NCBI RefSeq assembly: GCF_030268685.1 | Contig: NZ_BSRQ01000021.1 | Span: forward strand, 1 to 64,000 | Origin: Microtetraspora sp. NBRC 13810 | GTDB taxonomy: Bacteria > Actinomycetota > Actinomycetes > Streptosporangiales > Streptosporangiaceae | Direction: 5' to 3' | Length of the DNA stretch: 64,000 nt | Shown here: positions 7,799 to 15,546 of the stretch, piece by piece | Numbering within the stretch: the stretch's first letter is position 1 | Layout: every line of letters begins with the position of its first letter | Position numbers and translations under genes: made by a program | Notes under the pieces: model-generated | Seen by the model: only the letters and a program-made list of their open reading frames with translations | Told to the model about the DNA's origin: nothing | The model's database searches: none

Positions 7799-8823
7799 CC
7801 ACCGGAACGATCACGTCCTACGAGGCAGCGCTGCCGGAGGGAAGGGGCCCGCTGTCCGACGTACTCGTCAGGGCGCTCCGGCACACGCCCGGCACCGTGC
7901 CGCTCCCCCGCTCAGGTGCGACCGCCGAGCCGTACGGTGACGACCTGCAGCTCGCCCTGTACGTCTGTTATGACCTGCATTACCAAGGTTTTGAGGGAGT
8001 ATCCGGCGCATGGGAGTGGGAGCCGGAGCTGCTGGCGGTGCGCCGCGACCTGGAACACGTCTTCCTGGCGGCCCTCCGCGCGGACACGCCCGGCGGCGAC
8101 GACGTGACCGGCGTGCTGGACGAACTGCTGATCGAGCCGGTCGACGGGTACGGCGTCTCGCACCACCTGCGCGACCACGGCGACCTGGAACAGGTGCGGG
8201 AGTACGTCGCCCATCGGTCGATCTACCATCTGAAGGAGGCCGACCCGCACGCCTGGGCCATTCCCCGGCTGCGGGGCCGGGCCAAGGCCGCCCTGGTCGC
8301 GGTGGAGTTCGACGAGTTCGGCGGCGGGCGGGCCGAGATGATGCACTCGCGGCTGTTCGCCGATCTGATGGACGAACTCGGGCTGAACTCCTCCTACGGC
8401 GCCTACCTGGACGTCGTCCCGGCGCCGGCGCTGGCCACGGTCAACATGATGTCGATGTTCGGGCTGCACCGGGCCCTGCGCGCCGCGCTGGTCGGCCACT
8501 TCGCGGCGGCCGAGATCACCACCGCGCCCGCCGCGCGGCGGATGGACCGCGCACTGCGCCGGCTGGGCGTCGGCGAGCGCGGCACCCTGTTCTTCACCGA
8601 GCACATCGAGGCGGACGCCGTCCACGAGCAGGTGCTCCGCCGCGACGTGGTGGGCGACCTGCTGCGCCGGGAGCCCGGACTGGCGGCCGACGTCGCCTTC
8701 GGCGTACAGGCCACCGAGTTCCTGGAGGCGCGGCTCGGTGAGCATCTGCTGGAGTCGTGGCGGTCGGGCCGCTCCTCGCTGCGCCGCCCGCTGCGGTCGG
8801 CCGCCGTCCGGGATCAGGTGTGA
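7795..8823 (+). CDS. haem-oxygenase-like iron-containing redox enzyme
   Basis: A 342-residue all-helical protein of the iron-containing redox/haem-oxygenase-like diiron oxidase type. Candidate metal ligands are clustered as in that fold: KEADPHAW at about 148-155, EFDEFGGG followed by H184, and TEHIEADAVHE at 268-278 (E269, H270, E272, D274, H277). Characterised relatives perform N-oxygenation, desaturation or C-C cleavage of amino- or fatty-acid substrates; the substrate here is unknown. It is translationally coupled to the upstream ligase and followed by a methyltransferase, suggesting one small pathway. Confidence 0.82.
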   Translation: MTTGTITSYEAALPEGRGPLSDVLVRALRHTPGTVPLPRSGATAEPYGDDLQLALYVCYDLHYQGFEGVSGAWEWEPELLAVRRDLEHVFLAALRADTPGGDDVTGVLDELLIEPVDGYGVSHHLRDHGDLEQVREYVAHRSIYHLKEADPHAWAIPRLRGRAKAALVAVEFDEFGGGRAEMMHSRLFADLMDELGLNSSYGAYLDVVPAPALATVNMMSMFGLHRALRAALVGHFAAAEITTAPAARRMDRALRRLGVGERGTLFFTEHIEADAVHEQVLRRDVVGDLLRREPGLAADVAFGVQATEFLEARLGEHLLESWRSGRSSLRRPLRSAAVRDQV

Positions 8824-8851
8824 TTTGTCCGATTCAAGGTAGTTGTGTGGA

Positions 8852-9526
8852 ATGTTGCTGCTGCGACCGCCCGGTGTCTACCCGGCACAGGGCGACACGA
8901 GGATGCTGTGCGCGGCGCTCGGCGCGGCGGGCCTTCCTCCCGGCGCCCGCGTGCTGGACATCGGCACCGGGACGGGCGCGGTCGCGCTCACGGCCGCGCG
9001 CCACGGCGCGGGCGAGGTGACGGCGGTCGACATCTCGTTGCGCGCCGTCCTGGCCGCCCGGATCAACGCGCTGGTCAGGGGCCTGCGGGTGCGAGTGGTA
9101 CGTGGCGACCTGTTCGCCGCGGTCGAGGGAGAGGTGTTCGACTTCATCCTGGCCAACCCGCCGTACGTGGCGGGCGACCGGCCGCCGTCCAGGCACGGCC
9201 GGGACCGCGCCTGGGCCGCCGGGCCGGACGGGCGCCGGGTGCTCGACCTGATCTGCCGTTTCGCACCGCGGCACCTGGCCCGCGGCGGCACCCTGCTCAT
9301 GGTCCATTCGGCGCTGAGCGGTGTGGCGGCCTCTTTGGGCGGTCTGCGGGACGCGGGCCTGAAGGCGTCCGTGGTCGCCCGCAGGATGGAGCCCTTCGGG
9401 CCGGTCATGCGGGCCGGGGCGGCGGCGCTGGAGGCCCGGGGGCTGATCGGCCCCGGTCAACGTCACGAGGAACTGGTGGTGATCCGTGCCGACAGGACAG
9501 AACCCTGCGTCGGAGTGCTCTACTGA
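8852..9526 (+). CDS. HemK/PrmC-like class I methyltransferase
   Basis: SAM-dependent methyltransferase of 224 residues. VLDIGTGTGAVAL is motif I, TAVDISLRA motif II, and LANPPYVAGD carries the NPPY motif of HemK/PrmC-type enzymes that methylate Gln/Asn amide nitrogen, or related N-methyltransferases. It lacks the N-terminal domain of true PrmC, so it resembles HemK2/MTQ2-type proteins. The ATG at 8852 is used; a TTG at 8843 lies nearer the AAGGT motif. Its 3' end overlaps the CDSGH-type gene that follows by 41 bp. Confidence 0.85.
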   Translation: MLLLRPPGVYPAQGDTRMLCAALGAAGLPPGARVLDIGTGTGAVALTAARHGAGEVTAVDISLRAVLAARINALVRGLRVRVVRGDLFAAVEGEVFDFILANPPYVAGDRPPSRHGRDRAWAAGPDGRRVLDLICRFAPRHLARGGTLLMVHSALSGVAASLGGLRDAGLKASVVARRMEPFGPVMRAGAAALEARGLIGPGQRHEELVVIRADRTEPCVGVLY

Positions 9527-9788
9527 CGCCGAGCCGGCCAGGGCGGGGAGGGGCCGCCCGGCCCGCGTCACGCTCGGCGCCGACGGGCCGGTCAGCATCG
9601 AGGGATGCACCCGTCTCGTCATGGTCCACGAGGGACCGATGCTGGTGGACGGCCCGGTCGAGATCGTGCTTCCGGACGGCGCCGTGGCCCGCTCGGAACG
9701 CTTCCTGGTCGCCCTGTGCGTGTGCCGCCGCAGCAAGCGCTACCCGTTCTGCGACACCAGCCACCGCCGCCGCGTCCGCACGCGCTGA
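9486..9788 (+). CDS. CDGSH iron-sulfur domain protein
   Basis: A 100-residue protein ending in CVCRRSKRYPFCDTSH, an exact C-x-C-x2-S-x3-P-x-C-D-x2-H match to the CDGSH [2Fe-2S] site with three Cys and one His ligand. The first 70 residues form the beta-rich part typical of actinobacterial members (EGPMLVDGPVEIVLPDG). It starts at GTG 9486 inside the methyltransferase gene, implying coupled expression. A redox-partner role for the upstream diiron enzyme is an attractive inference, not shown. Confidence 0.88.
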   Translation: MPTGQNPASECSTDAEPARAGRGRPARVTLGADGPVSIEGCTRLVMVHEGPMLVDGPVEIVLPDGAVARSERFLVALCVCRRSKRYPFCDTSHRRRVRTR

Positions 9789-9904
9789 ATCAGGACATGT
9801 CCCCGGACAGGCAGCATGCGAGACGACGGCGGCTCGGAGCGGTGTGTCGTCCCGTACCTGCCGGGTAGACGCGAGAAGACCCACGGACTAGTGAGGTGAG
9901 GATC

Positions 9905-10225
9905 ATGCCACGAGGTTCGAGTCCCAAGCGGGAGCGGCAGTACGAGCACATCAAGGACAGTGCCAAGAAGCGCGGCGAGAGCGACCGGCGCGCCAAGGAG
10001 ATCGCCGCCCGCACCGTGAACAAGGAGCGGGCCCGCTCGGGCGAGGCCAGGACGAAGAGCCGCACCTCCACCCAGGACATCTCCTCCTCGCGCCGTGGCG
10101 GGCTGCGCTCCCACTCGGGCGCGGCCGGCCGTACCAAGGAGCAGCTCTACGCCGAGGCCAGGCGCCGCAACATCAAGGGCCGCTCCTCCATGAGCAAGGC
10201 GCAGCTGGAGAAAGCGCTCGGCTGA
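9905..10225 (+). CDS. small basic protein with C-terminal Rho-N/SAP-like helix pair
   Basis: A 106-residue, strongly basic, low-complexity protein (many Arg, Lys, Ser) starting MPRGSSPKRERQYEHIKDSA. The last 35 residues, TKEQLYAEARRRNIKGRSSM followed by SKAQLEKALG, form the helix-extended loop-helix seen at the N-terminus of transcription terminator Rho and in HeH/SAP-type nucleic-acid-binding modules. Actinobacterial homologues are often labelled plasmid stabilisation protein without functional proof. A GAGGTGAGGATC motif precedes the ATG. It stands alone, separated from the CDGSH gene by 116 bp. Confidence 0.75.
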   Translation: MPRGSSPKRERQYEHIKDSAKKRGESDRRAKEIAARTVNKERARSGEARTKSRTSTQDISSSRRGGLRSHSGAAGRTKEQLYAEARRRNIKGRSSMSKAQLEKALG

Positions 10226-10265
10226 GCCGACCGGGACGATCATCATGGGCGGTGGCCCCGGCGGG

Positions 10266-10325
10266 TCACTCGGTCCCACGGGCCGCGTAGTCGTAGGGCA
10301 TGTCGAGAAGCGAGTACTGACCCAT
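10266..10325 (-). pseudogene. remnant of the 5' end of a superoxide dismutase gene
   Basis: Reading leftward, an AAAGGAAG ribosome-binding site precedes ATG and codons for MGQYSLLDMPYDYAARGTE then stop. The first 14 residues match the conserved start of iron/manganese superoxide dismutase (M-x-Q/T-Y-x-L-x-D-x-PYDYAA); after PYDYAA the similarity stops and the frame closes within five codons. No SOD sequence follows downstream. It looks like a gene whose body has been deleted while its promoter and first codons remain. A genuine 19-residue leader peptide is the alternative. Confidence 0.55.
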
Positions 10326-10337
10326 CACTGTCTTCCT

Positions 10338-10359
10338 TTGTTGCAAAAATATGCAACAA
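10338..10359. promoter_or_regulatory. Nur-box-like palindrome upstream of the SOD remnant
   Basis: Perfect inverted repeat with 8-bp arms TTGTTGCA and TGCAACAA around a 6-bp A/T spacer, in an otherwise GC-rich region, 13 bp upstream of the remnant's start codon. The TTGC...GCAA core resembles the site of Nur, the nickel-responsive Fur-family repressor that controls sodF in Streptomyces. The combination with a SOD start supports this reading. Confidence 0.55.
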
Positions 10360-10398
10360 CCTTGGCTTCGCATCTAGGTGCCGGTGTCCGCGACCCGC

Positions 10399-11541
10399 CT
10401 AGGCGTGCCAAATGGCAGCGAGCTGCCGGGTGGCCAGACGGGCCGGGATCGCGCGCAGCAGGGTGTCACGCGCCCAGGCGGCGGCCCCGGTCCGCGAGGT
10501 CAGCCGCGACTGCCGCTCCGCGGCCCGCATCAGCCGGTTGGCGCGCGGGCGGCGCTGCGCGTCATAGCGCAGCAGCCGCTCGGCCACCTCGGCGGGCCCG
10601 GCCCCCGACAGGTGGCGGGCGAGCGCGGCGGCGTCCTCGAATGCCTGGCTGGCGCCCTGCCCGAGGTCGGGCGTCATGGCGTGCGCGGCGTCGCCGAGCA
10701 GCGCGATCCTGCCGGTCGCGAACGCCGGCAGCGGCTCGGCCAGGCAGGCGATCGGATCGACGTAGACGTCGCCGACCGGGGTGGCCGCCAGCAGCGCGGG
10801 GACGGCAGGGTGCCAGTCGGCCATCAGCGCCAGCATCTGCTCACGCGCCTCCTCCGACCCCGGGACGGGTTCCGGCAGCACGGAGTCGGTGAACCAGTAC
10901 AGCCGGTCCGCGCCGATGGGGAACAGCCCGAACATCCCCCCGGTGCGCCGGTCGATCAGGATGCCTGCCAGCAACTCCGCCACGTCCAGTCCCGCGGGGC
11001 GGGGCAGGGTGCCACGCAGGTCCATCCGGCCGATCCTGCGCAACCCGCCGTGACCGGGGAACAGCTGCCCGCGCAGCCTGCTGCCGATCCCGTCGGCCAC
11101 GATCACGGCGTCCGCCTCGGCGACGCGCTCGCCGCCGCTGAACACCGCCACTCCGTCCACGCCGGGCTCCAGCCGCTCCACCGGTGTCGCCGTTCGCACC
11201 GCCCCGGCGGGCAGCGGGGCGCGCAGGGTGCGGTGCAGCTCCGCCCGGTCGGTCACGATCATCGAGCCGACCTCGCGCTGCGCCCGCACGGCGTCGGTGA
11301 TCAGCAGCGGCCTCCCGCGCCAGTCGCGCAGCCCGGCGCTGCGGGCGGGGGTGGACCGCCCCCTCATGTCGTAGCCGAGCTCCTCCAGCGCCCGGAGCCC
11401 GTTGGGCATGATCACCACGCCGGTGCCCGCCTCGCGGAGCTCGGCGCCCCGCTCGTAGAGGGTCACCCGATGCCCCTGCCGGTGCAGGCCCACCGCGGCC
11501 ACCACCCCGCCCAGCCCGGCACCGACCACGACGACACGCAT
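10399..11541 (-). CDS. FAD-dependent aromatic monooxygenase
   Basis: Class A flavoprotein monooxygenase of 380 residues in the PHBH/UbiH fold. VVVGAGLGGVVAA at residue 4 is the FAD GxGxxG site; the DG segment ADAVIVADGIGSRLR lies near 155, and GDAAHAMTPDLGQGASQAFED near 275 is the second FAD/substrate motif. Members hydroxylate phenolic or related rings with NAD(P)H and oxygen. It is divergently paired with a TetR regulator across a 55-bp gap containing an operator-like site, so the regulator probably controls it and its substrate or an analogue may be the inducer. Confidence 0.88.
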   Translation of the reverse strand: MRVVVVGAGLGGVVAAVGLHRQGHRVTLYERGAELREAGTGVVIMPNGLRALEELGYDMRGRSTPARSAGLRDWRGRPLLITDAVRAQREVGSMIVTDRAELHRTLRAPLPAGAVRTATPVERLEPGVDGVAVFSGGERVAEADAVIVADGIGSRLRGQLFPGHGGLRRIGRMDLRGTLPRPAGLDVAELLAGILIDRRTGGMFGLFPIGADRLYWFTDSVLPEPVPGSEEAREQMLALMADWHPAVPALLAATPVGDVYVDPIACLAEPLPAFATGRIALLGDAAHAMTPDLGQGASQAFEDAAALARHLSGAGPAEVAERLLRYDAQRRPRANRLMRAAERQSRLTSRTGAAAWARDTLLRAIPARLATRQLAAIWHA

Positions 11542-11556
11542 GACACTCCCTCATTC

Positions 11557-11578
11557 ACTACGATCGTACTACTACGAT
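11557..11578. promoter_or_regulatory. candidate TetR operator between monooxygenase and regulator
   Basis: The 8-mer ACTACGAT occurs at 11557 and again at 11571 (14-bp period), and TACGATCGTA at 11559-11568 is a perfect palindrome. The site lies in the short divergent intergenic region, where a dimeric TetR repressor could block both promoters. Confidence 0.55.
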
Positions 11579-11596
11579 TATTGGTAGCATGGCAGG

Positions 11597-12178
11597 GTGC
11601 CGCCCACCAACCCAGCCCGCCGCCAGGCCCTGACCGACGCCGCCATCGACCTCCTGGCCGCCTCGGGGGTGCACGGGGTGACCCATCGGGCGGTGGAGAA
11701 AAAGGCGGGGCTGCCGCCCGGCACGGCGTCCAACTACTTCCGCAGCCGCGAGGCGCTGCTCGTGGCCGCCGCAGAGCGGGTGGTCGAGCTCCACCTGGCC
11801 GACATGGACCAGGCGGCCGAGCACCAGCCCGCGGGCGGCGCCGACCTGGTGGAGATGCTGACCGAGTCGTTGCTCACGGCGGCGACCACGCTGCGCCACC
11901 GCTACCTCGCGATCTTCGAGCTGCAGTTGGAGGCGGCGCGCCGCCCGGCGTTGGCCGCGGCGCTGGCGGGCCTGCAGGAGGTCGCGGTGCGGTTCACCGC
12001 CGGGCATCACGACCAACTGGGGTTGAAGATCGCGCGCGAGAAGGTCCCCGCGCTCATCGCGCTCTACGGCAGCGCCCTGTTCACCCTGGTCAGCGCGCCT
12101 CCCGGCAGCGTCACCCGGCCCGCCGTCGAGGCCCTCGTCGACACCATGGTGTACGGCTCGGCCGTACCCGACGCCTAG
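11597..12178 (+). CDS. TetR/AcrR-family regulator
   Basis: A 193-residue repressor-type protein. The N-terminal helix-turn-helix spans about residues 8-53 (AIDLLAASGVHGVTHRAVEK and LPPGTASNYFRSREALL); the rest is the helical ligand/dimer domain. It starts at GTG 11597 immediately after the divergent operator region, with no strong ribosome-binding site, so the transcript may have a very short leader. The expected target is the adjacent flavin monooxygenase gene. Ligand unknown. Confidence 0.88.
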   Translation: MPPTNPARRQALTDAAIDLLAASGVHGVTHRAVEKKAGLPPGTASNYFRSREALLVAAAERVVELHLADMDQAAEHQPAGGADLVEMLTESLLTAATTLRHRYLAIFELQLEAARRPALAAALAGLQEVAVRFTAGHHDQLGLKIAREKVPALIALYGSALFTLVSAPPGSVTRPAVEALVDTMVYGSAVPDA

Positions 12179-12288
12179 CGCCGAGTCGTGGCCGGGGTGC
12201 CGTCGCAGCTCACCGTGTCACCTGCGCCGCCCACGGGTGTCCGGCGCCTCCGCGACGCTCACTCGGCCGACCTGATCTCCTGGAAACC

Positions 12289-13080
12289 TCAGACCCGCAC
12301 CTGTTCCGCCGAGCCGGCGGGTAGCCAGTGGAACAGGCCTCTGATCTGCTTCGGTGCCCGGAGCAGGTCGTGCTCGATGCCGTCGCGGCCCTGGCGGAAG
12401 TGCTGCCATCCCTCGTAGTGGACCGGCAGCACCGTGCGCGGGGTGATGGTCCGGCACAGCCGTACGGCCTGCCTTGCGGTCATGGTGTAGTGCAGTGGCC
12501 CGGTGAGGGGGAAGCCGACGCCGCCCAGATGGAGCAGGACCGTTCCCGGCCGGATCGCGGCCGCGGCCCGGCGCAGTGCGCGGTGGTAGACGGTGTCGCC
12601 GGTGATCCAGAGTGGGCCGTGGGTCTGGCCGGGCCAGGTGAGGGAGAAGCCGGTGACCTCGCCCACGATCGGCCGGCTCAGCGGCGGGCCGTGCCGGCAG
12701 GGGGTCGCGGTGATGTCGATGGGCGGCCGGCCGGGGGCCTCCAGCCGGGTCCTCTGGCCCGCTCGCAGTCCGCGGGCCGGCCACGGCAGGGAGCGGGCGC
12801 CCGAGGAGGTCGTCACGATCGTGCCCGCGGCCGGCAGCAGGGCACGTCCCGCGTCGTCGAGGTTGTCGCCGTGGTGCACGTGCGAGAGCAGCACGGCATC
12901 GACCTGCGGCAGGTCGGCGGCGCGTACGGCGGGGCCGGTCAGTTTGCGGGAGGAGGTCCCCCAGCCGAAGGAGTACGTGCGGCCGGGGGGATCGAAGGTC
13001 GGGTCGGTGAGCAGCCGCCAGCCACCGAACTCGATCAGAACGGTCGGACCGCCGATATGGGTGAACCGGACCTCCGTCAC
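12289..13080 (-). CDS. MBL-fold metallo-hydrolase (UlaG-like)
   Basis: Metallo-beta-lactamase-fold protein of 263 residues. The start TEVRFTHIGGPTVLIEFGG with LLTDPTFD is the usual UlaG/YtnP-like N-terminus; LLSHVHHGDNLDDAG near 68 is the HxHxDxxD-type metal motif (HVHHGDN), with another His in TATPCRHG and Asp in ITGDTVYH near 167. A zinc-dependent hydrolase of phosphodiester, lactone or amide is expected; the substrate is unknown. The GTG start is preceded by GGAGG six bases upstream. No operon partner is close. Confidence 0.82.
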   Translation of the reverse strand: MTEVRFTHIGGPTVLIEFGGWRLLTDPTFDPPGRTYSFGWGTSSRKLTGPAVRAADLPQVDAVLLSHVHHGDNLDDAGRALLPAAGTIVTTSSGARSLPWPARGLRAGQRTRLEAPGRPPIDITATPCRHGPPLSRPIVGEVTGFSLTWPGQTHGPLWITGDTVYHRALRRAAAAIRPGTVLLHLGGVGFPLTGPLHYTMTARQAVRLCRTITPRTVLPVHYEGWQHFRQGRDGIEHDLLRAPKQIRGLFHWLPAGSAEQVRV

Positions 13081-13181
13081 GGGAGCCTCCTCGGGTCAGC
13101 GCGGATACACGTCGGTCATGCGGTCCCCGCCCGGGGAGCCGGCTTCCCGGGGGCGGGCCCCGGGGAGCCGGCCCGTCGATG

Positions 13182-13973
13182 TCAGGAGTGGTCCAGGGCC
13201 CAGGCGAGGGCGTGGTCGGCGATCTCCTCCCAGCCCTTCTCGGCGGGCATCAGGTGGGAGCGGCCGGGGTACTCGACCACTTCGGTGACCGTCTTGGACT
13301 TGTAGTGCCTGGCGTTGGACCGCTGGATCTTCGGGGGCATGAGGTTGTCGTTCTCACCGGCCACGAACAGCAACGGCTTACGGTCATCGTTGTGGTAGTC
13401 GACCCAGTTGTCGTCCTTGCCCGGGTGGATGTTGGCCAGCGCGCTGCCCCAGAAGATGTGGCCGGAGGCGGGGATGTGGTAGCGCTCGTAGGTGGCCCGC
13501 GCCTCGTCCTCGGGGAAGGTGTTGGTGAAGGCGTACCGCCACTGGTCGTAGGTGAACCCGACCGCCTTGTGCCGGTTGGCCGGGTTCTTCAGCACCGGGA
13601 ACGTGGCGCGGATCTGCGACAGCGGGATCACCTGGACCCCCTCGGTCGGGGCCGAGTTGATCGCCACCCCGGCCGCGCCGTACCCGTGGTCGAGCAGAAT
13701 CTGGGTGAACACCCCGCCCGCGGAGTGACCCATGATGATCGGCGGCGTGTCCAGACCACGGACCAGCGTCTCCAGCGACTCGATGATCTGCGGGACGGTC
13801 ACCTGCTCGATCGGCGTGGGATCGGCATTGAGCGCCTCCACCTCAACCTCGAAACCGGGATAGGCGGGGGCCAGGACACGAAAGCCCTTGGCCTGGTAGC
13901 GGGCTATCCAGTGCTCCCAGCTGCGCGGAGTGACCCAGAAGCCGTGGATCAGGACGATGGTGTCGGGTTTCAT
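13182..13973 (-). CDS. alpha/beta hydrolase
   Basis: Cytoplasmic alpha/beta hydrolase of 263 residues. The oxyanion segment IVLIHGFWVTPRSWEHWI is at residue 6 and the nucleophile elbow GHSAGG near 83; SHLMPAEKGW near the end supplies the catalytic His and VAGENDNLMPP the acid region. Homologues are annotated as esterases, with no defined substrate. A GGGAG site lies upstream of the ATG. The next gene upstream (13995-14846) is a secreted hydrolase in the same direction only 21 bp away, so the two probably share a transcript. Confidence 0.85.
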   Translation of the reverse strand: MKPDTIVLIHGFWVTPRSWEHWIARYQAKGFRVLAPAYPGFEVEVEALNADPTPIEQVTVPQIIESLETLVRGLDTPPIIMGHSAGGVFTQILLDHGYGAAGVAINSAPTEGVQVIPLSQIRATFPVLKNPANRHKAVGFTYDQWRYAFTNTFPEDEARATYERYHIPASGHIFWGSALANIHPGKDDNWVDYHNDDRKPLLFVAGENDNLMPPKIQRSNARHYKSKTVTEVVEYPGRSHLMPAEKGWEEIADHALAWALDHS

Positions 13974-13994
13974 GGAACGTCTCCCTTGTCGGCT

Positions 13995-14846
13995 TTATCG
14001 GGTGGCGTGGTGGGCGGAGAGGACCACCGCGGTGGCGGCCTCGGGCTGGGACATCATGACCACGTGCGAGGAGCGGATCTCCCGGACCTTGCTGCCGGCG
14101 CGCTCGGCCATGAACCGCTGCGCGGCCGGCGGGATGACGTTGTCCTGGGTGGGGATCAGGTACCACGACGGTATGGTCTTCCAGGCAGGCTCGCCACTGC
14201 CGCCGCTCAGGCCGCTGACGCTGCCGGGCCGCTGGGTGGCCGCCATCAGCCGGGTCGTGCTCACGGGCAGATCGGCGGCGAACACCTCGCGGAACCTGTC
14301 GGCCCGGATGTAGCCGTCGATCCCGTCCATCGTGCCGTCGGGCAGCGGATAGTGCCGCGTCAGCAGCGCCTCGCCGAGCCTGCTGCCGGGGAACCTGTTG
14401 GCCAGCTGCAGGGCGCTCTCCCCCTGGTCGGGTGCGAACGCGCCCAGGTAGACCAGGGCCTTGACGTTGTCGTGGCCGCGGGCGGCGTTGGTGATGACGA
14501 TCCCGCCGTAGGAGTGCCCCACGAGGATGACCGGACCGGTGATGGTGTCCAGGATGCTGGAGACGTACGCGGCGTCGCCCGCCACGTCACGCAACGGATT
14601 GGCCGGCGCGATCACCGGGAAACCCGCCCGCTGCAGCAGGGCGATCATGTCGTCGAAGCCGGAGGCGTCGGCGAACGCCCCGTGCACGAGCACCACGGTC
14701 GGCTTCGCAGTGGCGGTGGCAGTGGTGGTGGCAGCGGCGGTGGCGCCGGGACCGGTGGCGGCGGCGGGCGCGGTCGGGCCGAAGGCCAGGACGCAGCCGG
14801 TGACAAGCACGCCCAGCAGGCGGCCGAGACGGCGTAAGGGGGTCAT
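13995..14846 (-). CDS. secreted alpha/beta hydrolase
   Basis: A 283-residue alpha/beta hydrolase with an N-terminal signal (RRLGRLLGVLVTGCVLAFGP, then APAAA) and an Ala/Thr-rich linker before the fold begins at TVVLVHGAFADASGFDDM. The nucleophile elbow is VGHSYGG near residue 113, and the His lies in IRSSHVVMMSQPEA near the C-terminus. The lipobox-like TGC at about residue 17 makes lipoprotein attachment possible, although an Ala-rich cleavage site is equally plausible. It leads a two-gene hydrolase transcript. Substrate unknown. Confidence 0.82.
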   Translation of the reverse strand: MTPLRRLGRLLGVLVTGCVLAFGPTAPAAATGPGATAAATTTATATAKPTVVLVHGAFADASGFDDMIALLQRAGFPVIAPANPLRDVAGDAAYVSSILDTITGPVILVGHSYGGIVITNAARGHDNVKALVYLGAFAPDQGESALQLANRFPGSRLGEALLTRHYPLPDGTMDGIDGYIRADRFREVFAADLPVSTTRLMAATQRPGSVSGLSGGSGEPAWKTIPSWYLIPTQDNVIPPAAQRFMAERAGSKVREIRSSHVVMMSQPEAATAVVLSAHHATR

Positions 14847-14993
14847 GAACAGTGCTCCTCAGGAGTTCGGGAGGGCCAGTAGGTCGTCGGTGTGGTGGTC
14901 TCGGAGGAGGCCCGGCCGCGGTCGGGCGCGCCTTTCACGCCGGCCTGCATCCTCCACAGCCGGAAGGCGCCGCCCTGTGACGGCGGCGACCGG

Positions 14994-15545
14994 TCAGATG
15001 ACCGCACGGGAGGCGGTGACCGGGGTCCTCGGCGCCGGCCGGTCCAGCCGGACGTCGCGGGTCTCGGGGACGAACCAGATGGCGACCAGCGAGACCGCCG
15101 CGCATCCGGTCATCAGCAGGGCGACCGGCCACGACGCGCCGCCGCCCGCGGCCAGGAGGGCGGCCGCGGCGAAGGGGGCGGTGCCGCCGGCGAGCGCCGC
15201 GCTCCATTCGCGGGCGATGGCGATGCCGCTGTACCGGTAACGGGTCTCGAACAGCTCGGTGTACAGCGCGGCCTGCGCGGCGAGCATCGCGGCGATGCAG
15301 AGGCCGTGGCCGAGGGTGACGGCCAGGATGACGAGTTCCGGGCGGCCGGTGTCGACGAGCCAGAACATCGGGAAGGGGTAGGCGACCAAGAAGACCGCGC
15401 CGCCGAGCCAGACCGGGCGGCGGCCGACGCGGTCGGTCAGCATGCCGAACAGCGGTGTGGCGGCGACGGCCACGACGGAGGAGATCACGTTGGCGATCAG
15501 GGCGGTCGTGGCCGACATGCCGAGGCTCGTGGTGACGTAGGAACG
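14994..15545 (-). pseudogene. C-terminal half of an MFS (MHS-type) transporter
   Basis: From SYVTTSLGMSATTALIANV onwards the sequence matches the second six-helix half of metabolite:H+ symporter MFS proteins, including GMLTDRVGRRPVWLGG (the loop motif between helices), a helix with ALYTELFETRYRYSGIAIA, and the final FVPETRDVRL. There is no first half: upstream of about 15545 the frame becomes unrelated to any transporter and instead holds a LuxR-type gene on the other strand. It reads as a deletion remnant. A shortened six-helix protein is possible but would lack the substrate half. Confidence 0.75.
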
Positions 15546-15546
15546 C

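Noticed and set aside
13179-14837. 552-residue plus-strand frame across both hydrolase genes
   Set aside because: It lies antisense to two hydrolases with intact catalytic motifs, and its translation is low-complexity Gly/Val/Asp-rich.
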